Shown piece by piece: positions 50,311 through 60,078 of a DNA stretch of 64,000 nt; positions within the stretch are counted from its first letter, which is position 1, and every line of letters starts with the position of its first letter. The stretch spans positions 12,538,466-12,602,465 of the forward strand of contig NC_051128.1 of NCBI RefSeq assembly GCF_014839805.1, read 5' to 3'. This DNA comes from Manduca sexta. Its lineage: Eukaryota; Arthropoda; Insecta; Lepidoptera; Sphingidae. The notes under the pieces were generated by a model, which was given only the letters and a program-made list of their open reading frames with translations, did not search any database and was not told where the DNA came from. Position numbers and translations under genes: made by a program.

Positions 50311-50428
50311 CAGTGGCGAAGTGTAACAACCGAAAGGTAACCCGACCAATATGCATAAATGCAGTCTCCAAATAGTTCTAATAAAGGGAAGCCAGCAGGG
50401 ATCGAGGTATAAGGACCTTTCGCCACTG
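50311..50428. mobile_element. hAT-type MITE, 118 bp, 8-bp target duplication
   Basis: It starts CAGTGGCGAAG and ends CTTTCGCCACTG, an inverted repeat of about 10 bp. The flanks GTTTGGAC (50303-50310) and GGTTGGAC (50429-50436) are an 8-bp duplication with one mismatch, typical of hAT. There is no coding capacity. A possible solo end of the same family is at about 12800-12858. Confidence 0.88.
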
Positions 50429-50436
50429 GGTTGGAC

Positions 50437-51538
50437 ACCTACTACCTACGCGCTACATACAAGCGGAATACGTTAAGACTACTAGAGGATGGCTATTAAA
50501 CTAAGTTAGATGAAATCCGACAAAGGGCACAATGCACGAAGTACTATGCGAAGTTCGTACAGTAGTGTACATCGTCTGTTTGTCCGCGCACTACTTACAC
50601 AAGTACTCTTTAATACTTTCAAGGCATATACGATGCTCTAAATAAATCCACCTTAAGCTAAATTACTAAAACCTTACATAAAACCCGACGCGACACTTTC
50701 AAAACTGGCACCAAATTAATACCAGCATTCGGTAGTGTTGCGCCGGCGCATAATTCTAAAATGTTTAAAGGCACAATAAAATGAGCTTATGGCAGCTATA
50801 TGCCTACGTTACGGGGACAATAAGCAAGACCCACAAGTACAACGCGAATGGTCGGGAAGTGTGAAAATAGAAATGCTTGTAACAGTTTTATGCTAAACGT
50901 TAAATAATGCTATCCCCTCCTCGGAAAACAAAAACATTATCAAGCTCTTAGGAACCTTAATTGTCTATGCTTGATTCAATTGTCTATACTAGGTACACCT
51001 AAAATACTCAAGGGTTTCTCCCTCCATAAATATAATTAAATATTTATTATCACCTATCTTAGTACAAGGCATACCTATATTAATTTTACATAAATTCTTC
51101 ATTATGGTAACAACGGGCACATTGTGATAACGGGACAGATATACTTATTCACTATAAATATAAACTCTAATGTGTTATTAATATCTAGACACCAAAACAA
51201 TATTTTCATACACATTGTCTTGGAAACACCAATAGTCCTAACATCCAGAATTTATCAAGTTTCAACAAAATATAATACATCTTATATATAGTAACATAGT
51301 CAATATAATATTTATATAATTCTCACTTATATTTCAAACATTTTCAACATTGACCGATTGGAGAAATTCTGGACATTGTACTTACCAAAGCGCACACTCG
51401 GAAACCCAATAATGATGGGACTACACAAACTAAAATCAACAAACTTAACCATCATAATTTCTACACAAAACCAATAATTTCCATCTGCGCCGACGCAGAT
51501 ATAATTTGCTTTAGTAAGTAATGTCCCGGTCCCGTTAC
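50437..51538. other. AT-rich stretch, possible 3' UTR or intergenic DNA
   Basis: No exon was recognised. On the minus strand an AATAAA lies at 51043-51048, about 830 nt past the MIF4G stop codon. It is a candidate poly(A) signal for that gene, but without transcript data it cannot be preferred over an ATTAAA at 51595-51600. Confidence 0.35.
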
Positions 51539-51612
51539 TCACGCGCCGTTGGGCCCCGCCTTCACAGATCACCTCCAATAGATACCGCACCGTATTTAAT
51601 GCATTTGCACTA
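51539..51612 (-). other. Exon-like reading frame ending at a GTGAGT donor
   Basis: On the minus strand a GC-rich frame follows a TAG at about 51613 and reads SANALNTVRYLLEVICEGGA, then QRR, ending CGGCGC|GTGAGT, a good splice donor. The codons look protein-like, but no family is recognised and neither an ATG start nor a partner exon was found. Three CCAATCA motifs lie upstream on its template side (51653-51780). It may be an alternative exon of either gene, a small separate gene, a repeat fragment or chance. Confidence 0.25.
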
Positions 51613-51649
51613 ATCTAAATCATACACATGGTGAATTAGTGCGTATTTG

Positions 51650-51785
51650 CAACAACCAATCATAGAGCTTCATTTCTTCGCACCAATGTTCCATTTTTGA
51701 AACAGCCAATCAGATGGCTCAAATTTTTAACCGCACTTCGTTCCAATTTTGAATCTTTAGTGGACATTTGAACTGGCCAATCAGA
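51650..51785. promoter_or_regulatory. Three CCAAT boxes in 130 bp
   Basis: CCAATCA occurs at about 51655, 51705 and 51778, twice as GCCAATCAGAT. Multiple CCAAT boxes spaced by tens of bases are typical of NF-Y-bound promoters. They lie just downstream of the MIF4G stop codon, so they would serve a different start site, for example that of the exon-like frame at 51539-51612. The repeated CAATCAGAT context could also come from a small duplication. Confidence 0.35.
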
Positions 51786-51880
51786 TTGCTGCATACTTCC
51801 CTCGTATACTCGCTGCATAGTTATGCGGTATCCATTGTCGATCTTCAGCCGCCGCTCCTTCCTCATATGTTCACGCGTGT

Positions 51881-52102
51881 TCACTTGGAGGATGGGTAGT
51901 AATAGAGCACCGCGCAGCCGGGCAGCTGCCAGCGGGACGCGTGCAGCTCGATGAGTTGCAGCAGCGTGCGGCGGATGGAGGGCGCGGCGGCCGTGTTGAG
52001 GAACGCGTCGCGGACTGCCGTCAGCAGCCGCTCCAGGTCGCCCGGCAGCTGCGCCTCCAGGTCGCGACCGATGTACGTCAGCACGAAGAATAGGTTCTCC
52101 GT
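51881..52102 (-). CDS. MIF4G-domain protein, terminal exon
   Basis: Exon of 222 nt: TTCCAG acceptor, [20 protein letters not shown], then [46 protein letters not shown] and TGA (51881-51883). The [18 protein letters not shown] ending is the most diagnostic part and matches the C-terminus of CTIF/MIF4GD-type proteins. No acidic PAM1-like tail follows, which argues against PAIP1. Confidence 0.9.
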   Translation of the reverse strand, partial: TENLFFVLTYIGRDLEAQLPGDLERLLTAVRDAFLNTAAAPSIRRTLLQLIELHASRWQLPGCAVLYYYPSSK

Positions 52103-55100
52103 CTGGAACGGGACGTGGTATGTTTTTAGTAGTTTTGTGGGTATAAGCTAAATATTTTTATACAATTTGGGAGCTATATTATTGACTCAAGCGTAATACA
52201 AACTTTGTATTACAAAGTAGCAGAAAACTCCAAGATTCGAAGAAGAAGCATTGGGGTTCTGTCTAGTTCTCGGTTCTCATTATCTCAAAAAGCCTAAAAT
52301 CTCATTGGCAATGTGATTTCTATATACTACCCGTAGTCAAAATATTAACGTAAGTACTTACATCACTGGCGGAGGGCACCGGCTGCCGGATGCAGTCCTC
52401 GCAGCACTTGCAGATGAGCGTGAGCAGCACCTGTCCGGGCTGGGCCGACGCGCCGCGCCGCTGGATGGCGCGCCGCCGCAGCTGGCAGTACATCTCCAGC
52501 AGGAACGACAGGAACGCCATCAGCCGCGGCCGTCCGCCGCCCACCATGGCGCCAAGCAACTGGAAACATCAACCAAAATGTCAAAAACTGACAAAATGTG
52601 TGTTATATGAAAGTCATTTTAAGGAGAGTTTCAGCAAGAATATCGAGAGTGAAGAAGAAATTAAGCAGGCCGGCATAACTGTACCAACCGTCCGAGGATG
52701 TTTATTTAGCCTAAAACGTGTTGACCGGTAAATACCGGCTTCACTTACCATAAAATGGTGGCCACTTTGGCGTGCCGGGAATACAAAAAAGCAGATTCAC
52801 GCCTTATCGAAACAATTATTGTCAGTGATATCGCAATATTGTAAGGATCATTAACATTTTTTTTTTACCTTGATATCATAGTGTTGTTGATAAATCGCTC
52901 ATTACAATCCATTGCAAAAAAAACATCGAAACAATTTATTTTTGACATGCTTACAAATGCCTTTTTCGATTAGTCTCGTTTCATAATACTTATTTGGAAT
53001 AGGACGATAAAGACGATACTAGCGACAATACGAAAGCCGACATAAACAAAGCCGCCGTCAATGCTGACAGTAGTACAGCTGGTAGTTAGCGGTGTGTACC
53101 TTGTCGCGGTCGTGGTACCACTGCTGGCAGGTGTTGAGCAGCGATTCGAGGAAGGTCTCGGTCTGCTCGCGCTCCACCACGGCGATGCAGCGGCGCGCGG
53201 CGGGCAGCGCGTACCGCGGCGACTCCACCGCGCGCGACACCAGGTGCCCCACCGCGTCCATCAGCGTGCGCGCGCACACCGCGTTCGGGTCTGCAACACC
53301 ACACACTTCAAATATTATATATCAGCGACGGGCTAGCCGCTTTGAAGGTAATGCAGACAGTGACCGCCATAAACGTCGCAAGGCCTCAAGCAAAAGCAAA
53401 AAAAAGATATGAGGCCCCGGGAGGAGCAAAAAAAAGATTCCCGTTTGAAATCAATTCATCGGTAAGATCATAAAAAAAACATCCTTCAAGGCACATGCGC
53501 GAGGCTCTAGGCGGATGCCTGATTCGCGGATTCTGGCTGCAGGCGTAACAAAAAGTTTGTACCTCAGTTCACTCTGTATTAGGAGTTACGACGAGTACTT
53601 TGAAGAACTGTTTAAAATGATCCCATTCTCTCCTTTCCTTAACAGAACTTGGTTTGCGAAACCACACCTTCAATATCTTTGGTCAAAATTGTTTTCGATG
53701 ATCTTTTCACTTACCATCAGGTGCAGTGAGGCCATTTTGCCCTGCCCACGACAAAATGAAAATCAGAATGATCTTATTGATCCAGAACAAATCATTTTAA
53801 GCTCGCCAGATCTCAATCTGGTAGAGAAGAGTTGGTGGGGAGATTATAGACCTTTTTTCAGTGAGTTATTTGCGTCAGCACTCTATTATTCAAAATGAAA
53901 GCGAAAGAAATTATTCATTATGTTTAAGCGCCGCCCTGGCTTGCCTAATTAATCAAAAGTAACAAGTTCAATACAAACATATAATATACAGTTCTACTAA
54001 TATAACATTCAATTATAAGATTTGGTACATGCGAGTACAAACTAAAATACATCAAGACGAACAATCTTCAACAATTAACAATTCCAAATGGAGACCTTGG
54101 ATTTCAATCAAAAGCACATGAGTGTATCCAACATGAAGCAAATACTAATTTCTGGCATTACATTTTGTCTATCGTTCACAGCATCAATTTTAGTTTAATA
54201 ATTGGATTTCCCAAATGTTGCTTGATTGTAGTGTTGTATAGATATAGGGAATCTTCCAAAGCTTATACCCAGCCTATCATTTTAGATCTATAATAACAAG
54301 AACTATACCCTCAAGCGCCTTGTCGATGCACTCCTGGATCTCAGCGGGGAAGGTGCCCAAATCCCCTGCATCAGCCGCCAGGCCCAGGGCAGCCATGCCG
54401 CTTGCCAACGCATCTGCCGACGTCAGAGACTTGGACCTCTTGAGACCGGGGGTGAACGACTGCGGGCGGATGCTCTTGCCGTTCCCGTTGATCAGGGAAG
54501 AAGGGGGGGATTTCTTCTTCTCTGGAATGATTGCCGTCTGCGGCTGCAGTTTGAAATGCACTCGGGGGCCCACCTGGAAAATGTTATATGTTTCTATTAA
54601 TATGATTTCGTTTACAAACTTCATTCTGAGGACAACGGAAAAAGTCGAAACGGTAATAATTATTTTAAACGCTCATGACTTTTTATCCCCGAAGGGGTAG
54701 GCAGAGGCGCAACTGGTGCCCCCAATTTTCTCCGTGCAAACTACGCGACCGAGACAGTCAGTCCAATTATTATTTTGTTGTCAGTAAGTGTACCTAATTT
54801 TATGATTAATCATTATTGAGAACTATAACTGTTAGCTACTTCGTAGAATTTAATTTAATCTCTGCCTAATCGGGGTAAAGACCTACGAAAAGGTTAAAAT
54901 TCACACAAACTGAATGAATAAAGCCGGCCTCGACAATAACCGAATCAACTCGAGGTCAAGTGGGAATAAACTTTCTTAATACACGCCAGTTTGTGTGGGC
55001 CGAGCCTAACGCACTTGTTACTTGTTACAAACGCATTCCGCGAACGATATAATTGAACGATAACTCACAGTCTACTGTGGTCTACCTGGAACCTCAGCAG

Positions 55101-55764
55101 TTTGTTACTCTCGTATGATTATGTAGGGATCAGTGGCATAGGTTGACATAGAGACGTCCTTTATCAAAATTTGTTCGCATTCAGGGCAGTGCGAACTTTT
55201 GGGCGCCAGCTTAGTCTAATGTAGTTAAGCGCCAAGAGGGGCCAGTAAAGCTCCGGGGGCCCGTATTAGGTATTGATACGGCGGTAGCTACGCCCCTGAT
55301 AGGTATAGAGGTATAGGTATAAGCTGAGTTATGGTAGTTAATAAATTCATAAACACGTGTTATTCGACACTATCTGGACCCTTACTCCGTATACCATCAG
55401 GAACAGTGGGGGTCATTTAACCGGCCCATATATAAAAAAAAATATTAATAATATAAAACTACACATACATACACTCTCGCCTTTCATCCCAAAATATAAC
55501 AGCGACACCAATAACTATATATTATCTACTGGTCTAATGAGGGCTGGAATTTTAAAAAGGCTTTGGGCTACATTGAAAGGAGCCCTTATATAGATCTGCG
55601 TAGTCCCTCTCACCTGTGCATGCGGCACGTTCCCGCTGGAGGTGCTGTTGAGCAGCGCGTGCGGCGGCAGCACGGGGCGGTAGTGCGGCGGCACCTGCGC
55701 GTGCAGCACCGCCGAGCGCGAGTGCTGCAGGCCCACGCTCGCGTACCCGATGCCCATCGCCGGC
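51881..55764 (-). CDS. MIF4G-domain protein, CTIF/MIF4GD-like (gene span, five exons, 5' end missing)
   Basis: Exons on the minus strand: 55614-55764, 54309-54573, 53100-53290, 52362-52559 and 51881-52102. All internal junctions have GT/AG and the phases agree (0, 1, 0, 0), giving about 341 residues before TGA. Residues 1 to about 120 are a low-complexity basic linker. From [13 protein letters not shown] to the end is a helical MIF4G domain resembling CTIF, MIF4GD/SLIP1 and insect relatives: the [20 protein letters not shown] helix, a [16 protein letters not shown] segment, and the closing [16 protein letters not shown] and YYY. Such proteins are cytosolic HEAT-repeat adaptors linking mRNA cap or stem-loop factors to the translation machinery (known for the family; partners here are inference). 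Exons are strongly GC-rich while introns are AT-rich. PAIP1 is a less likely alternative, since no PAM2 motif is visible. The first exon listed begins at a splice acceptor, so an upstream exon is needed unless translation starts at its internal ATG (55757). Confidence 0.88.
52362..52559 (-). CDS. MIF4G-domain protein, domain exon
   Basis: Exon of 198 nt in phase 0 at both ends: TTTCCAG acceptor, [20 protein letters not shown], then [36 protein letters not shown], ending at GAT|GTAAGT. The [14 protein letters not shown] and LICKCCEDC helices correspond to the middle of the MIF4G domain. The four Cys around CKCCEDC are not arranged as a zinc site. Confidence 0.88.
52665..52780 (-). repeat. Dispersed repeat C fragment in an intron
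   Basis: GCCGGCATAACTGTACCAAC and CACTTACCATAAAATGGTGG in reverse orientation are a diverged fragment of the repeat C family inside the intron between 52559 and 53100. A second, shorter fragment (CACTTACCATCAGGTGCAGT) lies at 53706-53755 in the next intron. Confidence 0.55.
53100..53290 (-). CDS. MIF4G-domain protein, domain exon
   Basis: Exon of 191 nt: TTGCAG acceptor, two bases completing an Asp codon (ALE-D-PN junction), then 63 codons ending YHDRDK at AAG|GTACAC. It carries the helices [18 protein letters not shown] and [20 protein letters not shown], the latter typical of CTIF/MIF4GD relatives. GC content is very high, so antisense frames are open but meaningless. Confidence 0.88.
53291..54308 (-). 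other. Intron of the MIF4G gene
   Basis: A 1,018-bp intron with a GTATAG donor and TTGCAG acceptor. It holds the short repeat C fragment at 53706-53755 and an open plus-strand frame (53515-53898) that overlaps it and has no recognisable domain. Nothing else was found. Confidence 0.8.
54309..54573 (-). CDS. MIF4G-domain protein, exon with linker and start of MIF4G domain
   Basis: Exon of 265 nt: TTTTCCAG acceptor, first codon Val ([12 protein letters not shown]), last full codon Glu, one extra base, then GTATAG (phase 1). It encodes a basic, Ser-rich segment ([20 protein letters not shown] and [19 protein letters not shown]), whose KRSKSLTS is a plausible phosphorylation or 14-3-3-type site, then [16 protein letters not shown], the first helix of the MIF4G fold. 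Confidence 0.85.
54574..55613 (-). other. Intron of the MIF4G gene with three repeat insertions
   Basis: A 1,040-bp intron (GTGAGA donor, TTTTCCAG acceptor). It contains a SINE B fragment at 54672-54766 (TATCCCCGAAGGGGTAGGCA), the hAT MITE at 55131-55298 and a repeat C fragment at about 55385-55440 (TATACCATCAGGAACAGTGG). Confidence 0.8.
55131..55298. mobile_element. hAT-type MITE, 168 bp, in MIF4G intron
   Basis: It begins CAGTGGCATAGG and ends GGTAGCTACGCCCCTG. In reverse orientation it matches the MITE at 48433-48592 (CAGGGGYGTAGCTWCCGCCG, then a GTATCA box and ACGGGCCCCC). The flanking octamers GTAGGGAT and ATAGGTAT agree at six of eight positions, so the insertion is older than its relative. 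Confidence 0.75.
55614..55764 (-). CDS. MIF4G-domain protein, most upstream exon identified
   Basis: Exon of 151 nt after a TTGCAG acceptor. One base completes a codon from an upstream exon, followed by 50 codons starting [18 protein letters not shown] and ending GNVPHAQ at CAG|GTGAGA (phase 0). It is rich in Pro, His and Ser, with a [14 protein letters not shown] stretch, and is probably disordered. The in-frame ATG at 55757-55755 could be the start if the upstream exon is non-coding. It is open in other frames because of its high GC content. Confidence 0.75.
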
Positions 55765-57673
55765 CTGCAACGTAACAACAATTTCTTACACGCTACTCGG
55801 CCAATGTGAGAGGCTTAGAACAAAAAAATATTTCCAAACAATTTTTATAGAAACGAATAACATATGAGCTGGCAATTCATGTGATAGATTTAAACTATAA
55901 AATGATTGTGATAAACCGGAACGTTACTCTTTAAAAATATTATAAACCCTTGTCCTTCTCCAGTGGCGTAAAATAAACAATTACCTGATAATGGGTTTTA
56001 TGTATCCTACAGAGAGTGACAGTAAATTTACGTAAGTATTGTAAATAAAACTTTATTTTAACGCACGCTACGTTTCCACACATGTTTGAGCCCATATTTA
56101 ACGAATATAAAAAAATATATAAGTATATATAAATATATAAGTTTTTTATAAACTATTATACTGAATCAACAAAGAGCATGTAATATGAAGTACGAACCAA
56201 GTGAGCAAATGTCAGCCCAACTGTACAAATACAATATGCCATAATGGCTCTATACAGCTAGCAAACATTTTCATTTTTTTTACACGACATTGAAAACAAC
56301 CTTTAGTAATTAAATTTGAATCTTAGGGTCATTAAGATTAAAAACAAATTTTGCATATGAACAGCATACTACGTGTATTTCTGTATAAATAAACAGTATA
56401 GGATTGATTTTTGAATGTTGCCTCATAGTTCCTGATACCCACATCAAAATACGCACAATTACTTAATCTTTACGTGACTGTCTAAAAAGGCGTATTGAAT
56501 TCCCAAAATGTACATAACTTCCTTTATTCTACCAAACTTATAACAGCCAAGCTTATATGAAGTGGTACCCAAAGGCAGCTATTATAGTTATACTTTTTTG
56601 AGCCTATAACCTCAAGGAAGTTCAAACAAAACATAATATTATACTACCTACAATATCAGTGCATCAAATGCTCCGCCTTCATTGACATTCCTGTGCAGCC
56701 CTACAATATTAGCATTTAACAGTCATGCAATCAATGCGCGGTAGGTACTCTCATTCAATAATACTTTACGTAATATGAGAGAGACACGTATAGGTAGAGT
56801 CAGCAACAAAAGCAGCTGCAGAAATTTAAAATTTCATATCGCCCTAAATTTTTTCTGTCCAAAAAATCGTTTTCTCTTCATTAAAATATACCTTAAAGAG
56901 TTTATTTTATGCTAGATAAAGAAACAAGAGTATATCGATTAAAATTAATATGTAGAAGCGTTTTGAAGTTTTGAATTTCTTCAACTACTTTTGTGGCTGA
57001 GTGAACAAGTATTTGTTACGCAAGTTGGATAATGAACATCAGCTATCATTAATGTTACAACAAACGCTGCTATTTAAAGTATTCCTCCTCCATCTTGCAA
57101 CCGCACTATTTCTAGAGGAAAAAAAATTCCAGCGAACTTTTCTGATAATTAGCAAAGTTTCATCATATTTCTGTAGCTATTTGCAACAATAGAAAGAATT
57201 ATTTCCATTAATAACCATAAAACCATATCAACGGTTGAAAAGCTAATTAACTTAAGCTACATATTTCTGCGACACTATGTACATATTTAAAATTAGCACA
57301 TTTTTCTGTTTATTTAAACGAGTTAAACATTTTCGCAAAATAAATGTCGATTAGCCTTGGAACCGTCGATATAATTATCAATTGAATAAAACTAAATCGA
57401 TATACGTAATCGTTAAGTCACGTATGACTGTTAGTCCAAAAAAAAAATCAACAATCACAATGGCGGTCACATAGTCACCCGTTATGGTGTTCGGATCCTG
57501 CGCAACGTCACTGTGTAAGCAAATCAGTTGGCGCGGGAGCCTTGCCGTGCCCAAAACAAAACGATATCGATTATAATGGTGATGTCATTGCGGCTGGTTC
57601 AGTTTGTGTCATCAGAGTGTTTGACCTTTGGAAATAGACACGTCTTTACAGGATTCAACAAGCTTATAGTACG
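55765..57673. other. Non-coding stretch upstream of the MIF4G exons
   Basis: AT-rich DNA, very AT-rich at about 56080-56420. The missing 5' exon or promoter of the MIF4G gene may lie here or further right, but no minus-strand ATG with a phase-2-compatible donor was recognised. A plus-strand frame at 57001-57192 has no domain. Confidence 0.4.
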
Positions 57674-57727
57674 AGATCCCACTGCAGAATTAGTGCGCTC
57701 ATCGAGTACATGTTAAAAACTACATTC

Positions 57728-57973
57728 TTACACATATTTATGCTTAGAAGAATATATATCTACTAGGTTGCCTATTAAAACTTGGCCGCAAATATTTTTA
57801 ATTAAATTATTGTTAATTGATTTTTCGGAAAACATTTCATTCATTTGTTTTTCAAATAAAATATCGTCCACTTCATGACAATACACATAAAGACTCTGAA
57901 AACCACGGTTGCCGTTGCGCACTTGGCCGCACCTCTTCGCAGCCAGGTGTAAGCAGGTATGACTATGATACAT
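57728..57973 (-). other. Open frame inside the palindrome arm
   Basis: The minus strand is open for 81 codons, including a Glu/Asn-rich segment EVDDILFEKQMNEMFSEKSI and a C-terminal VLIGNLVDIYSSKHKYV. The same frame is present, with a one-base A-run difference, on the plus strand of the right arm (about 59215-59445). It may be the tail of an element-encoded protein or chance. No family was recognised. Confidence 0.3.
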
Positions 57974-58494
57974 TTACTCGTTCATAATGTATATTTATTA
58001 GCTATACATCAAATTAAAGCTGATTTTTTCTGTTGATCATGATACACGGTTGCCTAGTTAAATCTAGCCGCAAATAAGGGTTGCCGACTCTTAAAAATGA
58101 TAAATATTGAAGGTAGAGTGAAAGAGAGCTAGCGCGTAATATTACCAGTCAGAAAAGGATAGCGAGTACTAGCTGTACGACACTTTTGAGCCATTGCGCA
58201 TACGCCTGATGATCGTGTTCTCAACCACCAGTTAAAACAATTTTAGATACAACTTAATAAATACTCCAAAAAAAAGTTTTCTCAAAATGATAAATGTAAA
58301 AATTACCACAATAAATTACTATCCATTAAAAATAAAATTAGGGTTACTCACGTAAAATAAAATTTTATTGTGCAAGTACTGTTTGAGTAAATATTATATT
58401 TTATTCAAGTATTCAATAACTTATTACATATAAATGAAGCATTTAAGTAACTCAAAAATTAAACAAACGTATCTTATCTATCCGTAAATTTTAT

Positions 58495-58889
58495 TTAAAA
58501 ATCTGAACCATCAGAGCTTTCATTTTCACTATCATAGAAGCTATCACTTTCATAACTTTCATCGCTAGAAATATCATAATCATCGTCATTATCGGAAGAT
58601 TTATTCGTGGAATCACAGAGAACATTTTCAACTTGCATTGGAGCTGAATCTCCCAGAAACCATGTAGAATTCTTCTGTATCTTTATGCTTTAAAACTGTA
58701 ATTTTTTAAGACACGCTGTATGATATCCAAAGTCATAGGTAGATTCAATTGTTAATATGATATCATTGTATTTATATTTTTTTTTTACGACGAAATAATA
58801 ACATTAGCAAACACTTTTTGAATGATACATCATCAAAGTCAAGTACATTGGATTTTTTTCTCACACAGAAAACACGCCTTCATCTTCAT
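58495..58889 (-). pseudogene. Decayed Cys/His-rich element protein with acidic tail
   Basis: In the loop, the minus strand starts MKMKACFLCEKK, with a CxxC pair. After an A-run one base longer than the frame needs, it reads VLDFDDVSFKKCLLMLLFRR. After a second overlong A-run (about 58777-58786) it reads YKYNDIILTIESTYDFGYHT, then ACLKKLQF and a stop at 58690. CxxC with a later GYH-x2-C resembles a small zinc-binding module seen in insect transposon-related proteins (inference). A separate downstream frame (to 58495) encodes NSTWFLGDSAPMQVENVL and a very acidic Ser/Asp/Glu tail ending SDGSDF. It is broken by two homopolymer shifts and a stop, so it is not functional as it stands. Confidence 0.5.
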
Positions 58890-59497
58890 GAATTTTATTC
58901 GAAGTTTATTAACCCATTTAGCATCGGAATGTTTGCCGGCAAACATGACAGCTACATGACGTGTGTCACGGGAATATAACCTTATTATGTACTACATGCT
59001 ATGTATGTTATCCTTTTCTGACTGGTAATATAACGCGCTAGCTCTCTTTCACTCTACCTTCAATATTTATCATTTTTAAGAGTCGGCAACCCTTATTTGC
59101 GGCCAGATTTAATTAGGCAACTGTGTATCATGATCAACAGAAAAATTCAGCTTTAATTTGATGTATAGCTAATAAATATACATTATGAACGAGTAAATGT
59201 ATCATAGTCATACCTGCTTACACCTGGCTGCGAAGAGGTGCGGCCAAGTGCGCAACGGCAACCGTGGTTTTTCAGAGTCTTTATGTGTATTGTCATGAAG
59301 TGGACGATATTTTATTTGAAAAACAAATGAATGAAATGTTTTCCGAAAAATCAATTAACAATAATTTAATTAAAAATATTTGCGGCCAAGTTTTAATAGG
59401 CAACCTAGTAGATATATATTCTTCTAAGCATAAATATGTGTAAGAATGTAGTTTTTAACATATACTCGATGAGCGCACTAATTCTGCAGCGGGATCT

Positions 59498-59799
59498 TAG
59501 ACTATTAGTTGATTGCCTGATTAAGTTCAGTTTAAAGAGAAAACAACCGCATGCATATTAAAATACTACATTTTCTAATTTGTTTTGTTAAATCACAGAA
59601 TGATTAGCCGTCATTCGTCTAATAAGTGTCACACGTTGCAACTGCCAGTAAGTATAGCAAAACAAGCCACCATTGAATTAACTGTATATGACAAAGGTTT
59701 ATAGACAGCAGATGACAAGTCATACTACGGCTTGCAGGCTTAATTCAAACCAAAATACAAAAGATCCTGAATAACCATTACCCACTACTAATGGCGGCA
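59498..59799. other. Non-coding flank between two mobile elements
   Basis: About 300 bp of AT-rich DNA with no gene or repeat recognised. It ends in the left copy of the 11-bp target duplication (59789-59799) of the SINE that follows. Confidence 0.5.
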
Positions 59800-60067
59800 A
59801 GCGGTTATAGCCTAGTTGGGCGTAGGACTGCCGAGACTAATAGCTTATTATAATTATAGCTTGCTTTAACGGTAATGGAAAACATCGTGAGGAAACCTGC
59901 ATACTTGATAAATTCTTCAAGAATTTACAGGTTTGTGAAGTCTGCCAATCCGTATTAGGCCAGCGTGGTGGACTAAGGCCTAATACCTCTTAATAGTAGA
60001 GGTGAGCCGTGCCCGACAGAGTATACTGTATACAATACGGGGCTGACATTACTTATTATTATAAATA
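59800..60067 (+). mobile_element. tRNA-derived SINE A with perfect 11-bp target duplication
   Basis: It has the A-box-like TATAGCCTAGTTGGG head, an internal deletion that removed the B-box, then GGAAAACATCGTGAGGAAAC, GGCCAGCGTGGTGGACTAAG and a GGGGCTGACATTACTTATTA tail. The flanks TAATGGCGGCA at 59789-59799 and 60068-60078 are identical, proving a retroposition event. Loss of the B-box means this copy probably cannot drive its own transcription. Confidence 0.92.
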
Positions 60068-60078
60068 TAATGGCGGCA

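Larger units (their letters stand above)
57674..59497. mobile_element. Palindromic transposon-like element, 488-bp arms, 847-bp loop
   Basis: The left arm 57674-58161 and right arm 59009-59497 are reverse complements, differing at about eight to ten positions (about 98% identical). Outermost shared bases are AGATCCC and GGGATCT. Each arm holds three copies of a 25-bp motif (GGTTGCC, 8-9 bp, then a CTTGGCCGCA-like block) spaced 141 bp apart. The loop carries a decayed minus-strand reading frame. The structure fits a DNA transposon or foldback element with long terminal inverted repeats and subterminal transposase-binding sites. No TTAA, TA or 8-bp duplication could be proved, so no superfamily is assigned. 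The arm similarity implies a recent insertion or arm homogenisation. Confidence 0.85.

Noticed and set aside
53086..53336. Long open frames on the plus strand and in the third minus frame over the MIF4G exons
   Set aside because: They are shadows caused by the very high GC content of these exons. The chosen minus frame has consistent splice phases and family similarity.
57674..59497. piggyBac or mariner assignment for the palindromic element
   Set aside because: The ends carry CCC close to the boundary as in piggyBac, but there is no TTAA or TA duplication at the boundary. The superfamily is left open.
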